A DNA stretch of 64,000 bases from Undaria pinnatifida (GCA_012845835.1 JABAKD010000020.1:18717146-18781145), one strand, 5' to 3'. Positions 1 through 11,505 are shown, counted from the first letter of the stretch. A program made the numbers and translations. Notes: generated by a model not told the origin, from the letters alone.

Positions 1-175
1 CCAATCCGCCTACACCGCCGTCTTCATATCCACCTTGGTTCGCCAGTACGGCGTACTCTTCCCCAGTGTTTTTTTCTTCTTGCGGTAAGTGTCCTTCTTT
101 TCCAACTACTGACTTTTTTTTCCGTTTCTAGTGACCACCGAACAGTTCTTATCCAACCAAACGGCTCCGAATTCC

Positions 176-365
176 CATCCGTCCCTGAAGGCACGTCTGC
201 GATGCCAATACCGCCACCCCCTTTTGCCTCAACAACCCTGTAGGTTTACCACCTGAGTCTAGACATCCTCTACCCGTCCCTGAAGGCACGTCTGTGACGC
301 TACTATCGCCACCCCCCCTACCCTAACATTCCTATAGGTTTACCATCTGAACCTGTGGTTTTGTT
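176..365. repeat. Two-copy local tandem duplication (~95 bp)
   Basis: The motif GTCCCTGAAGGCACGTCTG recurs at 181 and 276, and both copies continue through a run of C and the phrase TAGGTTTACCA. The copies are diverged. This is the first of several local duplications across the pyrimidine-rich left end. No coding content is supported. Confidence 0.75.
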
Positions 366-380
366 CTTTTCCGGTTATGA

Positions 381-625
381 CTTCTCCGAGCCGGGCATCG
401 GCTTGGGTGGGCTCGTTCCCCCTTCCCTCTCGACACCCACCATCACATCCCGCTGCTCCCATCTTCTGAGTTGGAGTGGATTTTTTTTTGGACATGAGCG
501 TTTCGAACCGAGGGTCGGTTTGGGTGGGCTCACTCCCTCTCCTCTCCACCTCGCCTCTGCCATTCCACGGCTTCCCTTTTTCCGAGTTTGTTATTTTTTC
601 TTGGGCTCTTAAACCTACCAAGCCT
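381..625. repeat. Two-copy local tandem duplication (~117 bp)
   Basis: TTGGGTGGGCT appears at 403 and 520, each followed by a CT-rich stretch. A similar phrase occurs at about 54,165. Open frames here run on both strands and look incidental. Confidence 0.65.
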
Positions 626-639
626 GGTATGGGACTTTT

Positions 640-1010
640 TTAGCCCTGCTACCAGAGCTTCGTCGTCACCTGAGCTTCGCGACCAGAGCTCCACCTTCGG
701 CAGAGTTGCGGCTTTCACCAGAGTTTTGTCGTCACCCGAGCTTCGCGACCAGAGATCCACCTTCTTCAAAGCCCCATCTTCACCAGAGCTTCGTCGTCAT
801 CTGCGCTTTGCGACCAGAGTTCCCCCGTCATCGCCTGAGCTCCGCGACCAAAGCTCCACCCTAATCAGAACTCCACCTTCAGCCTGAGCTTCACCTTTGC
901 CAGAGCTCCGGAGCTCCACCTTCACCGGAGCTTTCTCGTCACCCGAGCCTCGCGACCAGAGCTCCACCTTCCACATGAGCTCCACCGTTCACATGAGCTC
1001 CACCTCGGTT
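640..1010. repeat. Degenerate minisatellite, ~35-75 bp steps
   Basis: At least five imperfect units carry the phrase GAGCTTCGCGACCAGAGCTC (near 674, 740, 803, 840 and 945). Read on the minus strand the units give short peptides of the type KVELWSRSSGDD, but the spacing is irregular and no codon-level conservation argues for a gene. Confidence 0.75.
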
Positions 1011-2264
1011 TTCCGCGACCACTGCTTTCGAGTTTATGCCCCTTCAAGCCACTTCCAACGACAAGGCAATTTTTGGCCACTACCACTAACTCCGGCGTCA
1101 TTGCCACCGTCAGCGCCGATCAGCTGGGACATTTTTCTCCGACTCCTGCAGCCACCGCGCCGGTAGGCTTGCTCCTTCAGTCCGCTACCAACCGCCCCCG
1201 GCATCACCGCCATCGTCGGCTACTTCGGGCCTTTTATACTGCCTATTCCAGTAACCACGCCGTCATCCTCGCCGCAAAAAAAGCTAACTCCACGAACACC
1301 GCAGGCATCTCCACTGGCCCACATTAAAGGACTACTAGAGCGTCAACGCTTGCGTCTACGTGCACGCTGCGGTACACGCACGTTCTACGGCCGCGTACCC
1401 GACTCGACACCTTCTTCAACTAACCATATTGAGCTTCTACAGCCTCATCTTCTTCCGTCACAGCGCTCCTACCGCATCGTCCGCGAACGCCCCATCCTCA
1501 CTGGTTCGCGCTCTGAACTCTTCAACGCATTTTACCGCACCATCATCCGTCACCAGCGCTCCTATCACATCTTCCGCGAACACCACGACGTCACCGTCAC
1601 GCTATCAGAGCGCTGCGGCACACTCTAGTACGATCACCGGCCGCGCTTCATCGGATTTTGCTCCAAGCCCCTACATCGTCCGGTTCCAGGATCAAACGGC
1701 GCATCTGCTGCACGTTTTCGCGGAGCACCACCTACGGATCGGCGTCTCTGCCACGCCACGCGACAGGGAGGTTTGCAGCCAGGGTAATATCGCCTTAGCT
1801 CGCACTTACCCTTCTGTCTTGTTGCCCTCCCCCAACCATGATTCTTGAGTTCCTTCTTGAGCTTCTTCTTGGGACTTGTTTTGTGCTCATTGACTTCTTG
1901 ATTTTCTCTTTCGAATTTGATTTGTTCAGTTAGTTTCAAGGTGCCCCTTCTTTGCCTTGACTTTTCGGGTTGTCCCACTTTTGACCAGCACGAATGCTTG
2001 CGTGCTTGTGTCGGTGTGCTACCCTGGCCTTCCAGCCACTGGTTTAGCTCGCTCCATTCTCGTAACCAGGCCGAACGTTTGTGATGGTTTCGTCTTCCTG
2101 TTCCTGCCGGTTATGCCTGCCCCGTTTTTGTAACTTGGCCGCAACCCTACCGTGTTTTCGTTTCCTCTCGTCGGTTTAGCTCACCCTTGTTTCGCAGCCC
2201 GCGAAACCGCTGTGGTACGTTTTTGTTGATCATTCCCCTGCTTTCTGCACTGCGTACGAAATAG
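1011..2264. other. No supported gene; CT-rich sequence
   Basis: Open frames of up to 162 codons exist, but none has recognisable domains, splice context or preferred start. The plus strand is rich in C and T. I see nothing else here. Confidence 0.5.
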
Positions 2265-2520
2265 GTGCAAATTTGGGCGTCGTATATGTCTCCAAACCCG
2301 CTGTGATATTCCGTGTTGGCTCTTCGTAGGCTTTCTGCACTACATACGCCATAGGTGCTTATTGAGGCGTCGCATTTGTTTTTTTATCGCTATGGCATAT
2401 CTGCCTTAGCCCTTTATCTGTTTTCTGCACTACGCACGCCTTTGGTGCTTATTGAGGCGTGTTGTCCACCTTTTTTCCGTCATATCGCTCTGCACAAGTC
2501 CCCTCTTCCCGGTTGGACCT
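2265..2520. repeat. Three-copy tandem repeat (~80 bp)
   Basis: The phrase TTTCTGCACTNCNNACG followed by TAGGTGC and a GGGCGTCG/GAGGCGTC-like end occurs near 2,240-2,280, 2,330-2,370 and 2,420-2,460. The copies are diverged. Confidence 0.65.
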
Positions 2521-2639
2521 CCATGTGCTTTTGCGTAAGTTTTTCCTGATTTTTCGTCGCTTAGCTTCCAACAGGAATGGCTCTATAGTAGTCCACATTT
2601 TCAGAGTTTAACGTCGTCAACGTTTTGCTAGTATTTTCG

Positions 2640-2945
2640 GGTCCGTCGCTTGTTCACGACCCCCCCTCTAGGCTTCCCCACAGTATCAACCCACGAAACC
2701 ATGGTAGTTTCGCTTGATCCTCATCAGCCTGAACTTCGCTTGTACGCTGTGCATGCGCCCCGCTAGCTTTTCTAGAGTTGTACGGCATTTGACCCCCCCT
2801 CTGTCCGGCTTATGGTATCAGCCAGCGGCATCGTAACAGTTTCGTCTGATTCTTTCTCAGCCGATTTAGCGTCTGCACCATGTGCGTGCTCTTTCACAGC
2901 TTTTCTGGGTCCTCCGTTTTGTCACGACCCCGTTTTCGCCGTTCT
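2640..2945. repeat. Two- to three-copy duplication (~130 bp)
   Basis: Blocks containing GACCCCCCCTCT, a TATCA/CAGC phrase and CAGTTTCGTCTGAT/TAGTTTCGCTTGAT are repeated. A partial third block begins near 2,905. The unit carries no supported gene. Confidence 0.55.
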
Positions 2946-3019
2946 CACGGTGTAAGTTGGAAAATTCGTTTTAGTTTTGGTTTTCTATCTTGCTTTTTCT
3001 TCCCCCTGCATTGTGTGCC

Positions 3020-3140
3020 AGGTGAGAACGTACACCCTCCCCCCTCTGCAGCGTGTGCATGTTCGGAACGTATACCCTCCCGCCTCTGCAGTGCGTGCAT
3101 TTGCGCAACGTATACCTTTCCGCTTCCGCATCCAGGCAAC
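3020..3140. repeat. Three-copy short tandem repeat (~43 bp)
   Basis: AACGTAYACCCTCC followed by CTCTGCAG and GTGCAT recurs three times with drift in the last copy. Confidence 0.65.
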
Positions 3141-4158
3141 GCGGGTATTGTTTGTTTTTCTTGTTATCTCTGGACACGCTTGTTCCTTGGTAGTTTTAAC
3201 TGTGCGCAGCTATCGACCGTAGTAGCTTCCTCTCGTTTCTTTTGGGAGAATTTGTTCGTGAACGCCTGGTGCGTGTATTGGCTTTGCACCCTACTGTCCC
3301 AATAATCCTACCTGGTATGGGTATACAGGTACCAGTATAGTTAGTGTAATCGCCCCGTGGCTCTACAGTGTAGCCCCTCCAAGTCTGACTATCTATCGTT
3401 GAGGCTCCAAAAACGTTTTAACGTAGTAGTGGGCCTTCTGTCTTCTTCGTCGCATCCAAGGTATGGCATTTGTTCGTTTTTCGATGATCATCATGGTCGC
3501 CTTGAACTTAAACTTGTGCCCAAGTTGTTCTACTTTTCTACAGTACGACGAGTTTCGTCTTTGTGGTTTTGCTTCCACCTTCTACCGCCTGTGTAGCCTA
3601 TCCAGGTTTCGCGCATACCGACCAACCATGGTGTTTCCATACCATGTAGAGGTACTCCCAGCGCTGCTTCGAGCTGACCGAGTATCTTCTTGTCGCCTCC
3701 ATTTTTGGCTTGCCGTGTTACGGTTGAATAGCCTTGCTACGTTTGCAGGCATTGTTCCCGTTGTTAGTTAGCCTTTCAACGTGTCATGATGTCGACTCTC
3801 TGTCCGGCTTCCGACAGTACATTCCGTCTTTTGTGTCTACGTTTCAGTTCCGTCCTTGTTTGCGTATTGCTTTGGCCAGGTGACCTCACCAAGTATTTCT
3901 TACCATTTTCCTGGTCTTGTACGCAGATAGCTCCTAAGGGCACTCCGCTGTTGCCCCCCGGTTGAGCTTCCCGGCGTGTCACACGCCTCCAGTAACATCA
4001 TATCGGTGTTGTCTATGCCACTGTTTCGGTATTGTCTTCCTTTACGTTTTCGCGATTATTTTGGTGGCCACGATGTCTCGTTCTACACTTTGATCGAAGA
4101 CCTTGCGCTAGTCTCCTAGGTCAAATTCGCCATAGCACCTTTTTCTGTGGTTGGTTTG
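3141..4158. other. No supported gene
   Basis: Only short overlapping frames are present. A TACCTGGTA palindrome lies at 3,309-3,317, with another related phrase at 3,324. Nothing else is recognisable. Confidence 0.5.
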
Positions 4159-4159
4159 C

Positions 4160-4262
4160 CGTAGAGCCTTTCCTGCCCCCCCCGCCACACCGGCGGCATG
4201 CGGCAGATTCTAGAGCCTTTTCTGCCCCCCCCGCCACACCGGCGGCATGCGACAGGTTTTTG
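4160..4262. repeat. Direct repeat, two ~54-bp copies
   Basis: TAGAGCCTTTYCTGC, a run of seven to eight C and then CGCCACACCGGCGGCATGCG occur twice in immediate succession. The two copies are almost identical, so the duplication is recent compared with neighbouring repeats. Confidence 0.8.
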
Positions 4263-4465
4263 ATGGGTGACTATTGCCTTGTTGTAGGGTCTGCGTTTCT
4301 TTCTATTGCTTTTCTTCGCGTGTTTCTGGCTCCATAGCCAGACGGTTGGAGGTGTGGGAGTGGGTTTTGAGGAGCCGCATCTTCGACTCATGGTCTAGTT
4401 CGTAGAACCGGAGTTTCCCCGAATCTCCCATATTTCTGCATATGCGACTCATCGGGGTGGGCTAG
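4263..4465 (-). mobile_element. Leader and gag-start fragment of an LTR retroelement
   Basis: The reverse complement matches the sequence that follows the 5' LTR at 55,664-55,835: the TAGCCCACCC box, AGTCGAAGATGCGGCTCCTC, and an ATG (plus-strand CAT at 4,333-4,335) beginning MEP, then TREEKQ. Here the short frame stops after a few codons, whereas the 55.8-kb copy stays open longer. It is a degraded relative on the opposite strand. Confidence 0.7.
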
Positions 4466-4712
4466 TGTTAATATACGGCCTCGAAAGGCCTGTAAGTATC
4501 CGAATTTGATATCATTTGGATGGGTTTCGTATGATAAGGTTGGCGTAATGTATTCGGGAAAGTTAGGAAGATCGGAGGCACGTGCCTCTGATCTCAGAAG
4601 CTATCCCGGGCTCTGCTGGAAACGAATAAAGCTACATCTCTACGAAGGAACGAAAGTGAGTACTCTCCGAGGACCTGCTCAATTGGCAGACCTGCAGGGG
4701 GCACTCTGTGTC
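4466..4712 (-). mobile_element. LTR fragment, same family as the 55.4/56.6-kb LTRs
   Basis: On the minus strand this ends in TTAACA directly before the TAGCCCACCC leader, exactly like the 5' LTR at 55,397-55,663. It contains the near-perfect 24-bp palindrome at 4,570-4,593 (one mismatch) and the shared block at 4,665-4,712. The first ~20 bases of the LTR are missing or diverged, so this copy is truncated. Confidence 0.75.
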
Positions 4713-4744
4713 CCCCACCTTTAATTTAACACCAACATCACGGC

Positions 4745-5060
4745 CCCTGCTTCCGGTATACCTCAGCGTACTGGTTATTCATATTTTTTCTTTTCGACCA
4801 ATGGTCCTACGTTAACTTTCCAGGCCCAACCTTGCGGGCTCTGACATTACTTTAGGCAATTTTCTTTGTGCTCTCTCGTTTCAGGCTCTTTCTCTTCTGC
4901 CTTTCGACCAATGGCCCGAGGCTTGCGTACTTGTTCGCGTCTTGGTTGTTTCTCACCGTCCAACCGATGGCCCCACGTCAGCTTTCCATTCTCAACGTAG
5001 CGAACTCTGACGTTCTTTTAGGCAGTGTTCCTTGCTTTCCCTCTTGTGTTTCGGCAAATA
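4745..5060. repeat. Local tandem duplication (~150 bp)
   Basis: CCAATGGTCCTACGTTAACT, GGGCTCTGACATTACTTTAG and their near-copies CCGATGGCCCCACGTCAGCT and GCGAACTCTGACGTTCTTTT recur, together with a third partial copy near 4,905. The tract is pyrimidine-rich on the plus strand. Confidence 0.6.
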
Positions 5061-5274
5061 CCCCGACCTCCCGCCCCTTCGGCACACGCTTCAGGCCCCA
5101 AATTTGCCTGGCCTTCACAGCGTGGCACTTGTTTGATTTTTGCCCTTCTGACGACAGAGTTGTCGCGTCTATACCTTCCTCTTGTTTCTCTTCGTGTCTT
5201 TGTGCTCACTGGTCCGCCCTTCGTGTTTTCGTATGCCAATTGCTACTATTGGTATATACCGTTGGTACATGCCC

Positions 5275-5495
5275 TTTCTCGAGCTCTCACGGTTGTGAGC
5301 TCAACCATAGGGTTGTATATCTTGCAATGAGGCGTCTTAGCCTCATCATTACGAGGTGTGGGGGGATCTATAGCCTCATTTGGGTTGTTTCAAATAGCCG
5401 CATCTTCGATACCCTTTGCAATTATGGATGTTTTGTTGGCATCCATCCTCTGATTGCCATGTGATCTGCATCTACGACTAATCAGGGTGGGCTAA
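5275..5495 (-). mobile_element. LTR-retroelement leader (autonomous relative of the TRIM)
   Basis: The reverse complement aligns along its length with the internal region of the TRIM at 34,071-34,265: the TTAGCCCACCCTGA box, GATCGAAGATGCGGCTATT, CCCCCACACCTCGTAAT, and GCAAGATATACAACCCT followed by ATG and GAGCTCAC. After the ATG this copy diverges from the TRIM into other sequence, as expected of a longer parent element. The body would lie at lower coordinates or beyond the window edge. Confidence 0.7.
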
Positions 5496-6000
5496 TGTTA
5501 TGGAGTGCTCTCCTTAGAATGCGTAGTGTATAGATTCGACATGGAACCATGTCATGGCTGGCGTGAAACCAGGTGATATTATATGTCACGGTCACATCAA
5601 GGTCATCATAGATGGGCTTTAATGTAGGTGACAGAGTGGTCCGGCAAGACTCCCCCCATGATTCACTGCTTCTGTTGCTGCCCACGACTCTGCTTTGTTT
5701 GTCTTTGAGTGTTCTTTTAGTAGAGCATAATGTAGGCCTTAAATTTAGCCAGCGAGCCATGAGGAGAAGCGAATAAAGACCCTGAACCACGAGGAGAACG
5801 CTTCCCAACACTGACCACCCAGAATCCCCGCTCGGAGAACCATGACAAAATATTGAATCGTGGTACTTGATACATACCTGGTGTACCCGGTGGCGGCTAC
5901 ACGACACCTACTACTACCGTTACTCGTATGTATAATACATATACATTGAAGAATAAACACCTAGTAGATCCAACTCGACCCCCCCTCTCCAGGCTAGCCG
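5496..6000 (-). mobile_element. Probable LTR next to the 5.3-kb leader, outer end undetermined
   Basis: On the minus strand the sequence ends CATAACA right at the TTAGCCCACCC leader box, the position where the TRIM and gypsy LTRs end in CA. It does not match either of those LTRs, so it would be a third LTR type. The upper coordinate is approximate because no second copy is present to define it. Confidence 0.4.
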
Positions 6001-8445
6001 CGAATCACAAAATCAATGCAAAATCTTCGTGACCATGGTAGTAAAGCTGTTGTTGGCGGTGTAGGAGGGAAATCGTTGCTCGCGCGAATCGAATTTTGCC
6101 GCATGCTACACGGCAGAGAGTGGTGTGCAAGCACCACCTAATTTTTGTGAGTGAGGCTCTCTCTCTCTTTCTCTCTCTCCCTCTCCTTATCGCATGCCAC
6201 GGTAGTAGTAGGGAGGTGCACCGTGTTTTTTCTCAAGGCTTTTTTCTAAGTTTTTTTTTTTTTTTTTTTTTATCCTCCGGCGGATGGGGAAAAATATTCC
6301 AAGGCTTTTTTTTTTCAAGGCTCATCCTCACTTGAGGAGTTCTAAACTTCTCACGACCACAAAGTCTATACGATGGGGGGATACACAAGTAAGTCTTCCA
6401 TGCCCCAGGTATGCAACGAAACACACGGCAAAGTCTGAATCAAATTCCGGCGATTCTATTATTAGGTCAGGTTAAGAAAGCCCCGTCATTCAAAAGCCGT
6501 TTCCGCCAAAAAGTGCTAATGATACCTGTATCGTGGCACGCGTCTTTGCTGGCAGAGGAAACGCGTGAAACCGAGCAAGGCCGCCTTTTCCTCAGACATC
6601 GCCGAATGAACGAAGGACCTGTGCACGAAGATCGCTTTTTTGTCTGTATGGTGCGCGAGTTATAGTAGTGGCAAGTGTGCTTGTTGGTCATGATCAACAT
6701 ATCAGATGGGAATATGTTTATTGATAAAACCCTTCCGTTTAAGACATTGTCTGTATGGTGCGCGCTTATAATACGATAAGTGTGTACGTCATGTTGAAAA
6801 ACATCAGATGGAGAAATGTCCATTATCCCCTCCCTCCCTCCTCGGCTATCTATTGTGTAAGATTATATTTTAAATACGTCATCTCTGATTTCGATCAATT
6901 TAATGGAGTCGATAATCATCTACGCAAGCTGCGTGGTACTCAGGCAGCGCGTTTTTACATGTGTATTCCTCTTTGAAATTTTTAGGTCGATGACTCCCTT
7001 TGGAATCCCTTGGATATTTCGTCGATGGCGCATCACTTGACATATAGTTTCGTTGCGCGCAAATCCCAGAACGGCAACCATTCTCTCGCTCCCTCCCCGC
7101 GAATCCCTGACCAAACGTATCCCTGACCAAACGAACTCTGTCTCTCGCTCCCTCCCCCCCCCCCCCCCCCGCGTGCGTACGTCTGTACGCATGCATATCT
7201 TCCAATTTGAACGTCAAGCAAGGCCGCTGGTCGGCCAGGGACGAAACACAACCACAACGCGATCGATAACAAAAAAAAACAGGTCCAATCAATCTGGAGC
7301 TTTACCGACCCATGTGATCCAAGCAGGCGTCATTTATTTACTTTGCTGAACATGGCCGAAGCAAAAACCTTACCGACCGTGATTCAAGCAGACGCATGCA
7401 ACATGTTTAATTTAAATTAAGTACGACGAAGAACATTTTTTGAAATCGCCACAGAAAAAAAGACAACAAACACCAAACAAAATCATCGGTATACCAGCAG
7501 GTGGTATGTATTTATTTACATTTTCGAACCCCCGCTGTGTCAGACAGAACCAAACACAGCAAAAAGACACTTCGCCACCACGAACCCCGCTCGATGCCGC
7601 CTGCAGTCATGGAATGCAGTCAAGGAACGTTCAGGAAGCACAAAGCCCCATACGGCAACAACAAGTCGGTTCGCTCAAGGACACGAGGCGAGGCGCGGCA
7701 TATCGAACCCATGGCGTGCAGAAGAACGACAACACCGTACAATGTTGCTTGTCCCTTCGAAAAGCATGTCCACCAATAATTCTGGCACACGCAAAACCCG
7801 CAGATCCATCCTTAACCCATGAATGACACCATTAACCCACAAAGGAGAAAAAACAATCACACGCAAAGCATCCAATCAACCACACGCAAGCATGAATGAA
7901 AGACCCTTCACCCAAGAATGCATTCACCCAGTTCGCAGTGAGGGGATGGACAAATCTAACGTAGTCCAGTGCAAAGAAGCCAGGATCCAATCTAACGACG
8001 AACGCATACACATCTTATTATACATCAGGTACATAAGTCAGATCACACGAAGCCTCCTTTGGCCAAAGCTAATCGAAGCCGGTGATAAAAAAACAGTTTC
8101 CCAAAGGGAAGAGACACAACGCAGGCAGAACGTCAAATTCCTTGCACTGATTGACGCCATTGTGAAGGAAGGGGGCTATTTTTCTGCGCTGTTTGAAACT
8201 AACCATAGCCTGTCATCGTGCAGAAGGGAGGCACTGCACGCTTTTACCGCACCAACAAGATAACTCGAAGCCAATCTATCTACTCCCACTGCACCTTCGC
8301 ATGACGAACGGCTTTAATGACAAACAACGTACGCGAGGAGCACTATCTACATATATAAACCATTATCAAGCAATTGAACCCGTACTAAAAGTATTACTCA
8401 ACAGTACACCCAGAAGAATGAAGCCGTTTTTTTATCAATTATTTT
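6001..8445. other. No supported gene; simple-sequence tracts
   Basis: A CT microsatellite (6,150-6,185), a long T run (6,249-6,271), a C run of about 18 (7,155-7,172) and A-rich sequence (7,430-8,450) are present. A ~26-bp imperfect duplication lies at 7,296-7,330 and 7,371-7,395. Open frames up to 146 codons have no recognisable features. Confidence 0.5.
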
Positions 8446-8659
8446 TTTGCTAGTTGCAGCGCTTCGAGTGCGGGTCACCCGATATCGCACCGGCAAAAAA
8501 AACACGCAACAAAACAACCCCCCCTCCCACACGCCGAGTGGAAATCAAAAACCAACTATACTTACTACTCCAGAAAGCAACGAACGTGGTTACGAAAAAA
8601 GCCCCTTCCCTCTCATGCTTTTCCTTTCGATCACAAACAAAAACAGATATCGTCTGCCA

Positions 8660-9628
8660 TCAGCCGGCAAACCCCTCCTCCGTTCTGCGTCCTTTCGGGC
8701 TGGTCGCCCACTTGACAACACCGGCAAATGTCGCCCTTGCACGGACTTTCACGACCCCCAACCCCGCCCTCTTGTTCATCGCTGCCGCGCTTTCCTTCCT
8801 GGCCCAAGCTCTGCCCCCCCCTCCCCCCCCCGCCACCCTTTGTGCGCTCTCCTTCTTAGCCCAAGCTCTTCCTCCACCCCCCCCTCCCCCTCCCCCCCCT
8901 GTCACCCTTTGGCCCCACCTCCTCACAGCCACCGCAGCTCGAGTAGGCACGGACGTTTCCACTCCGAAGATGCCAGCATCCCCCTCTCGGATCAGGTCAT
9001 TCTCTATCGACACCAGCGACGGCAGGATAAAGCTCTCCGTGTCATCATCTTCGCTCTTACACCCCGCCTCTTTCACATTCTCCCCATCCCGAGCAAACCC
9101 AAGCACCTGACGCACGCGGACACCGCAGCTTTCGTGAAAATCTCGGGCGGGTTGCTGCTGCCGACCATCATCTCCTCTGTCACTCTCCACGCTGCTGCTC
9201 TGGAACCCACCATCCCCCCCCTTGGAGGAAGACTTTCCCCCGCTTGTCCACCCCGTGCCGGTAGATGTGGAAGACCGGAGCGTTCCCGCGGCTCCCCACG
9301 CCACCGCGGCTTCTTTCGCCAATGCCACCGATTTTCTCGATGTATCGCTACCGCTAGCGTCGCAGTCGCTGCTTTCGTTAAGGAGGGCGTTGATGCCGTC
9401 TCTTACGGCAGAGTCGACGGAAGCGTTGAAGGTGGAGCCGCGGTCGCGCTGGTTGAAGGCGACGCTGCTCGCTGCGGCTTCCATGAAGAGCAGCGACTCT
9501 ACCTCTACTACCGTCCCGTAGAAGCAGGCGATGCGCAGGGCTTGGTCGTAGTCCATGCGGAAAAGGCTCGCTCCTATAGTAGAAAGGTAGAAAATATCGG
9601 CGGCATTCGAAAGCAAAAGGAGGAACAT
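8660..9628 (-). CDS. Candidate protein of unknown function, low-complexity C-terminus
   Basis: A 322-codon frame runs on the minus strand, with an internal ATG at 9,556 that is the more likely start. Just upstream of that ATG the minus strand reads ATTTTCTACCTTTCTACTATAG, which resembles a 3' splice site, so the true 5' end may be in another exon. The early part (MDYDQALRIACFYGTVVEVE) is reminiscent of an ankyrin-type helix pair but is too short to assign. Residues ~230-290 contain two glycine runs, each followed by RAWA(K/R)KESA. The opposite strand is also open (8,447-9,637), as expected from the C-rich content. No family recognised. Confidence 0.4.
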   Translation of the reverse strand: MFLLLLSNAADIFYLSTIGASLFRMDYDQALRIACFYGTVVEVESLLFMEAAASSVAFNQRDRGSTFNASVDSAVRDGINALLNESSDCDASGSDTSRKSVALAKEAAVAWGAAGTLRSSTSTGTGWTSGGKSSSKGGDGGFQSSSVESDRGDDGRQQQPARDFHESCGVRVRQVLGFARDGENVKEAGCKSEDDDTESFILPSLVSIENDLIREGDAGIFGVETSVPTRAAVAVRRWGQRVTGGGGGGGGGGRAWAKKESAQRVAGGGGGGRAWARKESAAAMNKRAGLGVVKVRARATFAGVVKWATSPKGRRTEEGFAG

Positions 9629-10050
9629 AGGCGGTGAGGAGGAGGCGAGCAGGAGGAGGAGGGGGGGGGGGAGGGTGCTTCGGTGCGCTCTGGTCTATAC
9701 ATAGAAATCGTTGCTATTTGTTTTTGTGAGAACAACACGCAAAACTGATTCGAAAACTATCCACTCGTAATGCGTAGGTAGGAAACAGCGGGAGTGAAAC
9801 AGCAAACCACGGTGTTACATGCACGGTATATACAGGATGCGCCCCCACTACGTAAGTTATTATAGATTGGAGGAGGCAGCACGTGGTGATGTGGTTTTGT
9901 GTTTGAGCTCTTGTGCAACGTAGAAAGCTGGTTGAGGCTGCCTATTGGACTACCTACCGCCGAAAAAAGAAATCTGGGACTATCCTTCACCCTGCACTTC
10001 ACAGCCTCCCCCCCGTCTATACCCCCCTTATGCTCCTTGCCCAGGATAAC

Positions 10051-10344
10051 ATGGGGCAGACAGCGAAAGAGGAGGACGTCGTGGTGTCTCGCGTGGAGCT
10101 GGACCGCCCCGACTACCACCATAGAAAACACTGGCAGGAAAGCGTCCTGCCTCGCCTCTACGGGATCGCTCGAATGGTGTACAGGTTTCGGGGTGACGAC
10201 ATGCTGAGGTTTCGGTACCTCTTGGCCAGCCCGGTGCGTGACTATACGGTCGGAGGACACGACGTGGAGGCCGCTTTGCGTCGATTCGCGTCGCTTGCAT
10301 GCATGTCTTGGGCATGTGGACTTTTTGTTGCTTGTTTGGTTTGA
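10051..10344 (+). CDS. Candidate small protein of unknown function (97 aa)
   Basis: The frame from ATG at 10,051 encodes MGQTAKEEDVVVSRVELD and continues with basic and aromatic residues (RKHW, RMVYRFRGDDMLRFRYL), ending in a short hydrophobic tail. Codon third positions are GC-rich. Immediately upstream is a C/T-rich tract ending CCTTGCCCAG at 10,044, a good 3' splice site, so this may be a terminal exon with in-frame sequence before the ATG. I do not recognise the family. The alternative is that it is a fortuitous frame. Confidence 0.4.
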   Translation: MGQTAKEEDVVVSRVELDRPDYHHRKHWQESVLPRLYGIARMVYRFRGDDMLRFRYLLASPVRDYTVGGHDVEAALRRFASLACMSWACGLFVACLV

Positions 10345-11435
10345 TGCGTTGTGATTTTATGCGGGGGCTGTTCTGTGTCAATCCTTGTCGCTTGGGTGTG
10401 TGCGCGTCTTTTGTATGTTGGCTTCGTTTTGCGGGTTTGTGTTGAAATATGGTTTTTACATCGTCTGTTTTTCGTACAGTTGTGGCCGATATTCTCCACG
10501 CCCTTTTGTGCTCGGTGTGGTACGGGCATTCTACGTTTTGTGTTGTGTTTTTCTTCTTCTTTTTTTTGGGGGGGGGGAGTGCGATTCTCACTGAGCTGTA
10601 TCTACGCTTAAGTGCACCGCGCGTGAAGACCTCGGCGTGGACTTTTCCTTGTCTTTATCCACAACGCGCCCAAAAGGCAATATCTTTTGCAGAGTTACTA
10701 CTGGCACTATTGCAGCGAGGCGCGTTCGTTGTCTTCGACGCTGTTTCTCACCATAGCGGTCTCTCGTGCGGGCTTGCAGGAGCCCCCTCTTCGAGCGTAT
10801 TACGTTTTCTCCAGCGCTCAGTCTGTGTATACCGGGACAACCAGACACAAACACGGGTGGTTCTTCGCATAATGCCCGCGGGTACGAGTCATGTACCCCC
10901 TCCCCCCCCTGCTACTAATTCTTATTCGTGTCATGACGTGGATGTTAGCATCACGATTTCCTGGCTGAGTTGTAATCTTCGGCGCTGTGCTGGTGAGCGT
11001 AACGAGTATGTTCGTGGCCATAGCTGCCTGTGCTCGGAGGCTTTGGCCGTCAGTAGCTTCGACTAACACTTAGCTTCGAATAAATGGCAACTACCCCTTC
11101 CGGCTCCGTCCCTCTCAAGAGCCGTTGCGGCAGATCAGACCGTTTCCTGCTGAAGCCCCAGCCGTCCCAGCCTATTTTCCATCCCCCGCTTGCCGCATCA
11201 CCCGTAAAACAAGGGAATAAATAAGGAGACACCCACAGAACCGCCCGTTACTATACTGAGCCGATACACCGCACCATCAGCAGGAACACCACCATCACCA
11301 CCATAAGAGAACAGGTGCGAGCGGCAGGAGCTTCGGGCTGCTCCGCGAGCAGCACACTTTCTTAGTTTTGTCATCCCCGGACAACAACCACACCTTCGTG
11401 CGTAAACGTTTACTTATGTGCTGATGTTCGAGGCT
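10345..11435. other. No supported gene
   Basis: Contains a T/G run at 10,560-10,577, a C-rich patch at 10,896-10,906 and frames of up to 205 codons without recognisable content. Possibly 3' flank of the 10.05-kb candidate and of the 11.4-kb exons, which would converge here. Confidence 0.5.
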
Positions 11436-11439
11436 GCAA

Positions 11440-11505
11440 TTACTCTTCCGGCATGACGCGCGAGAGCAGGGCGAATCCGCCCGAGCTGCTCTTCGCCGCC
11501 AGGAT
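11440..11505 (-). CDS. Terminal exon, PAP-fibrillin/lipocalin-like protein
   Basis: The minus strand carries a strong 3' splice site (T/C-rich tract ending CGCCTCATTCCAG) followed by 21 codons, ILAAKSSSGGFALLSRVMPE plus E, and a stop. The phrase AAKSSSGGFALLSR resembles the C-terminal strand of plastid lipid-associated/fibrillin-type lipocalin proteins, which are chloroplast lipid-binding proteins. It joins in phase 0 to the exon at 11,781-11,917 across a 275-bp intron starting GTGGGT. The family call rests on my recognition of the motif without any search. Confidence 0.5.
   Translation of the reverse strand: MLAAKSSSGGFALLSRVMPEE

Noticed and set aside
8447-9637. 396-codon plus-strand frame
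   Set aside because: It mirrors the minus-strand candidate and is proline/serine/histidine-rich low-complexity sequence produced by C-rich DNA. The minus-strand reading has better composition.
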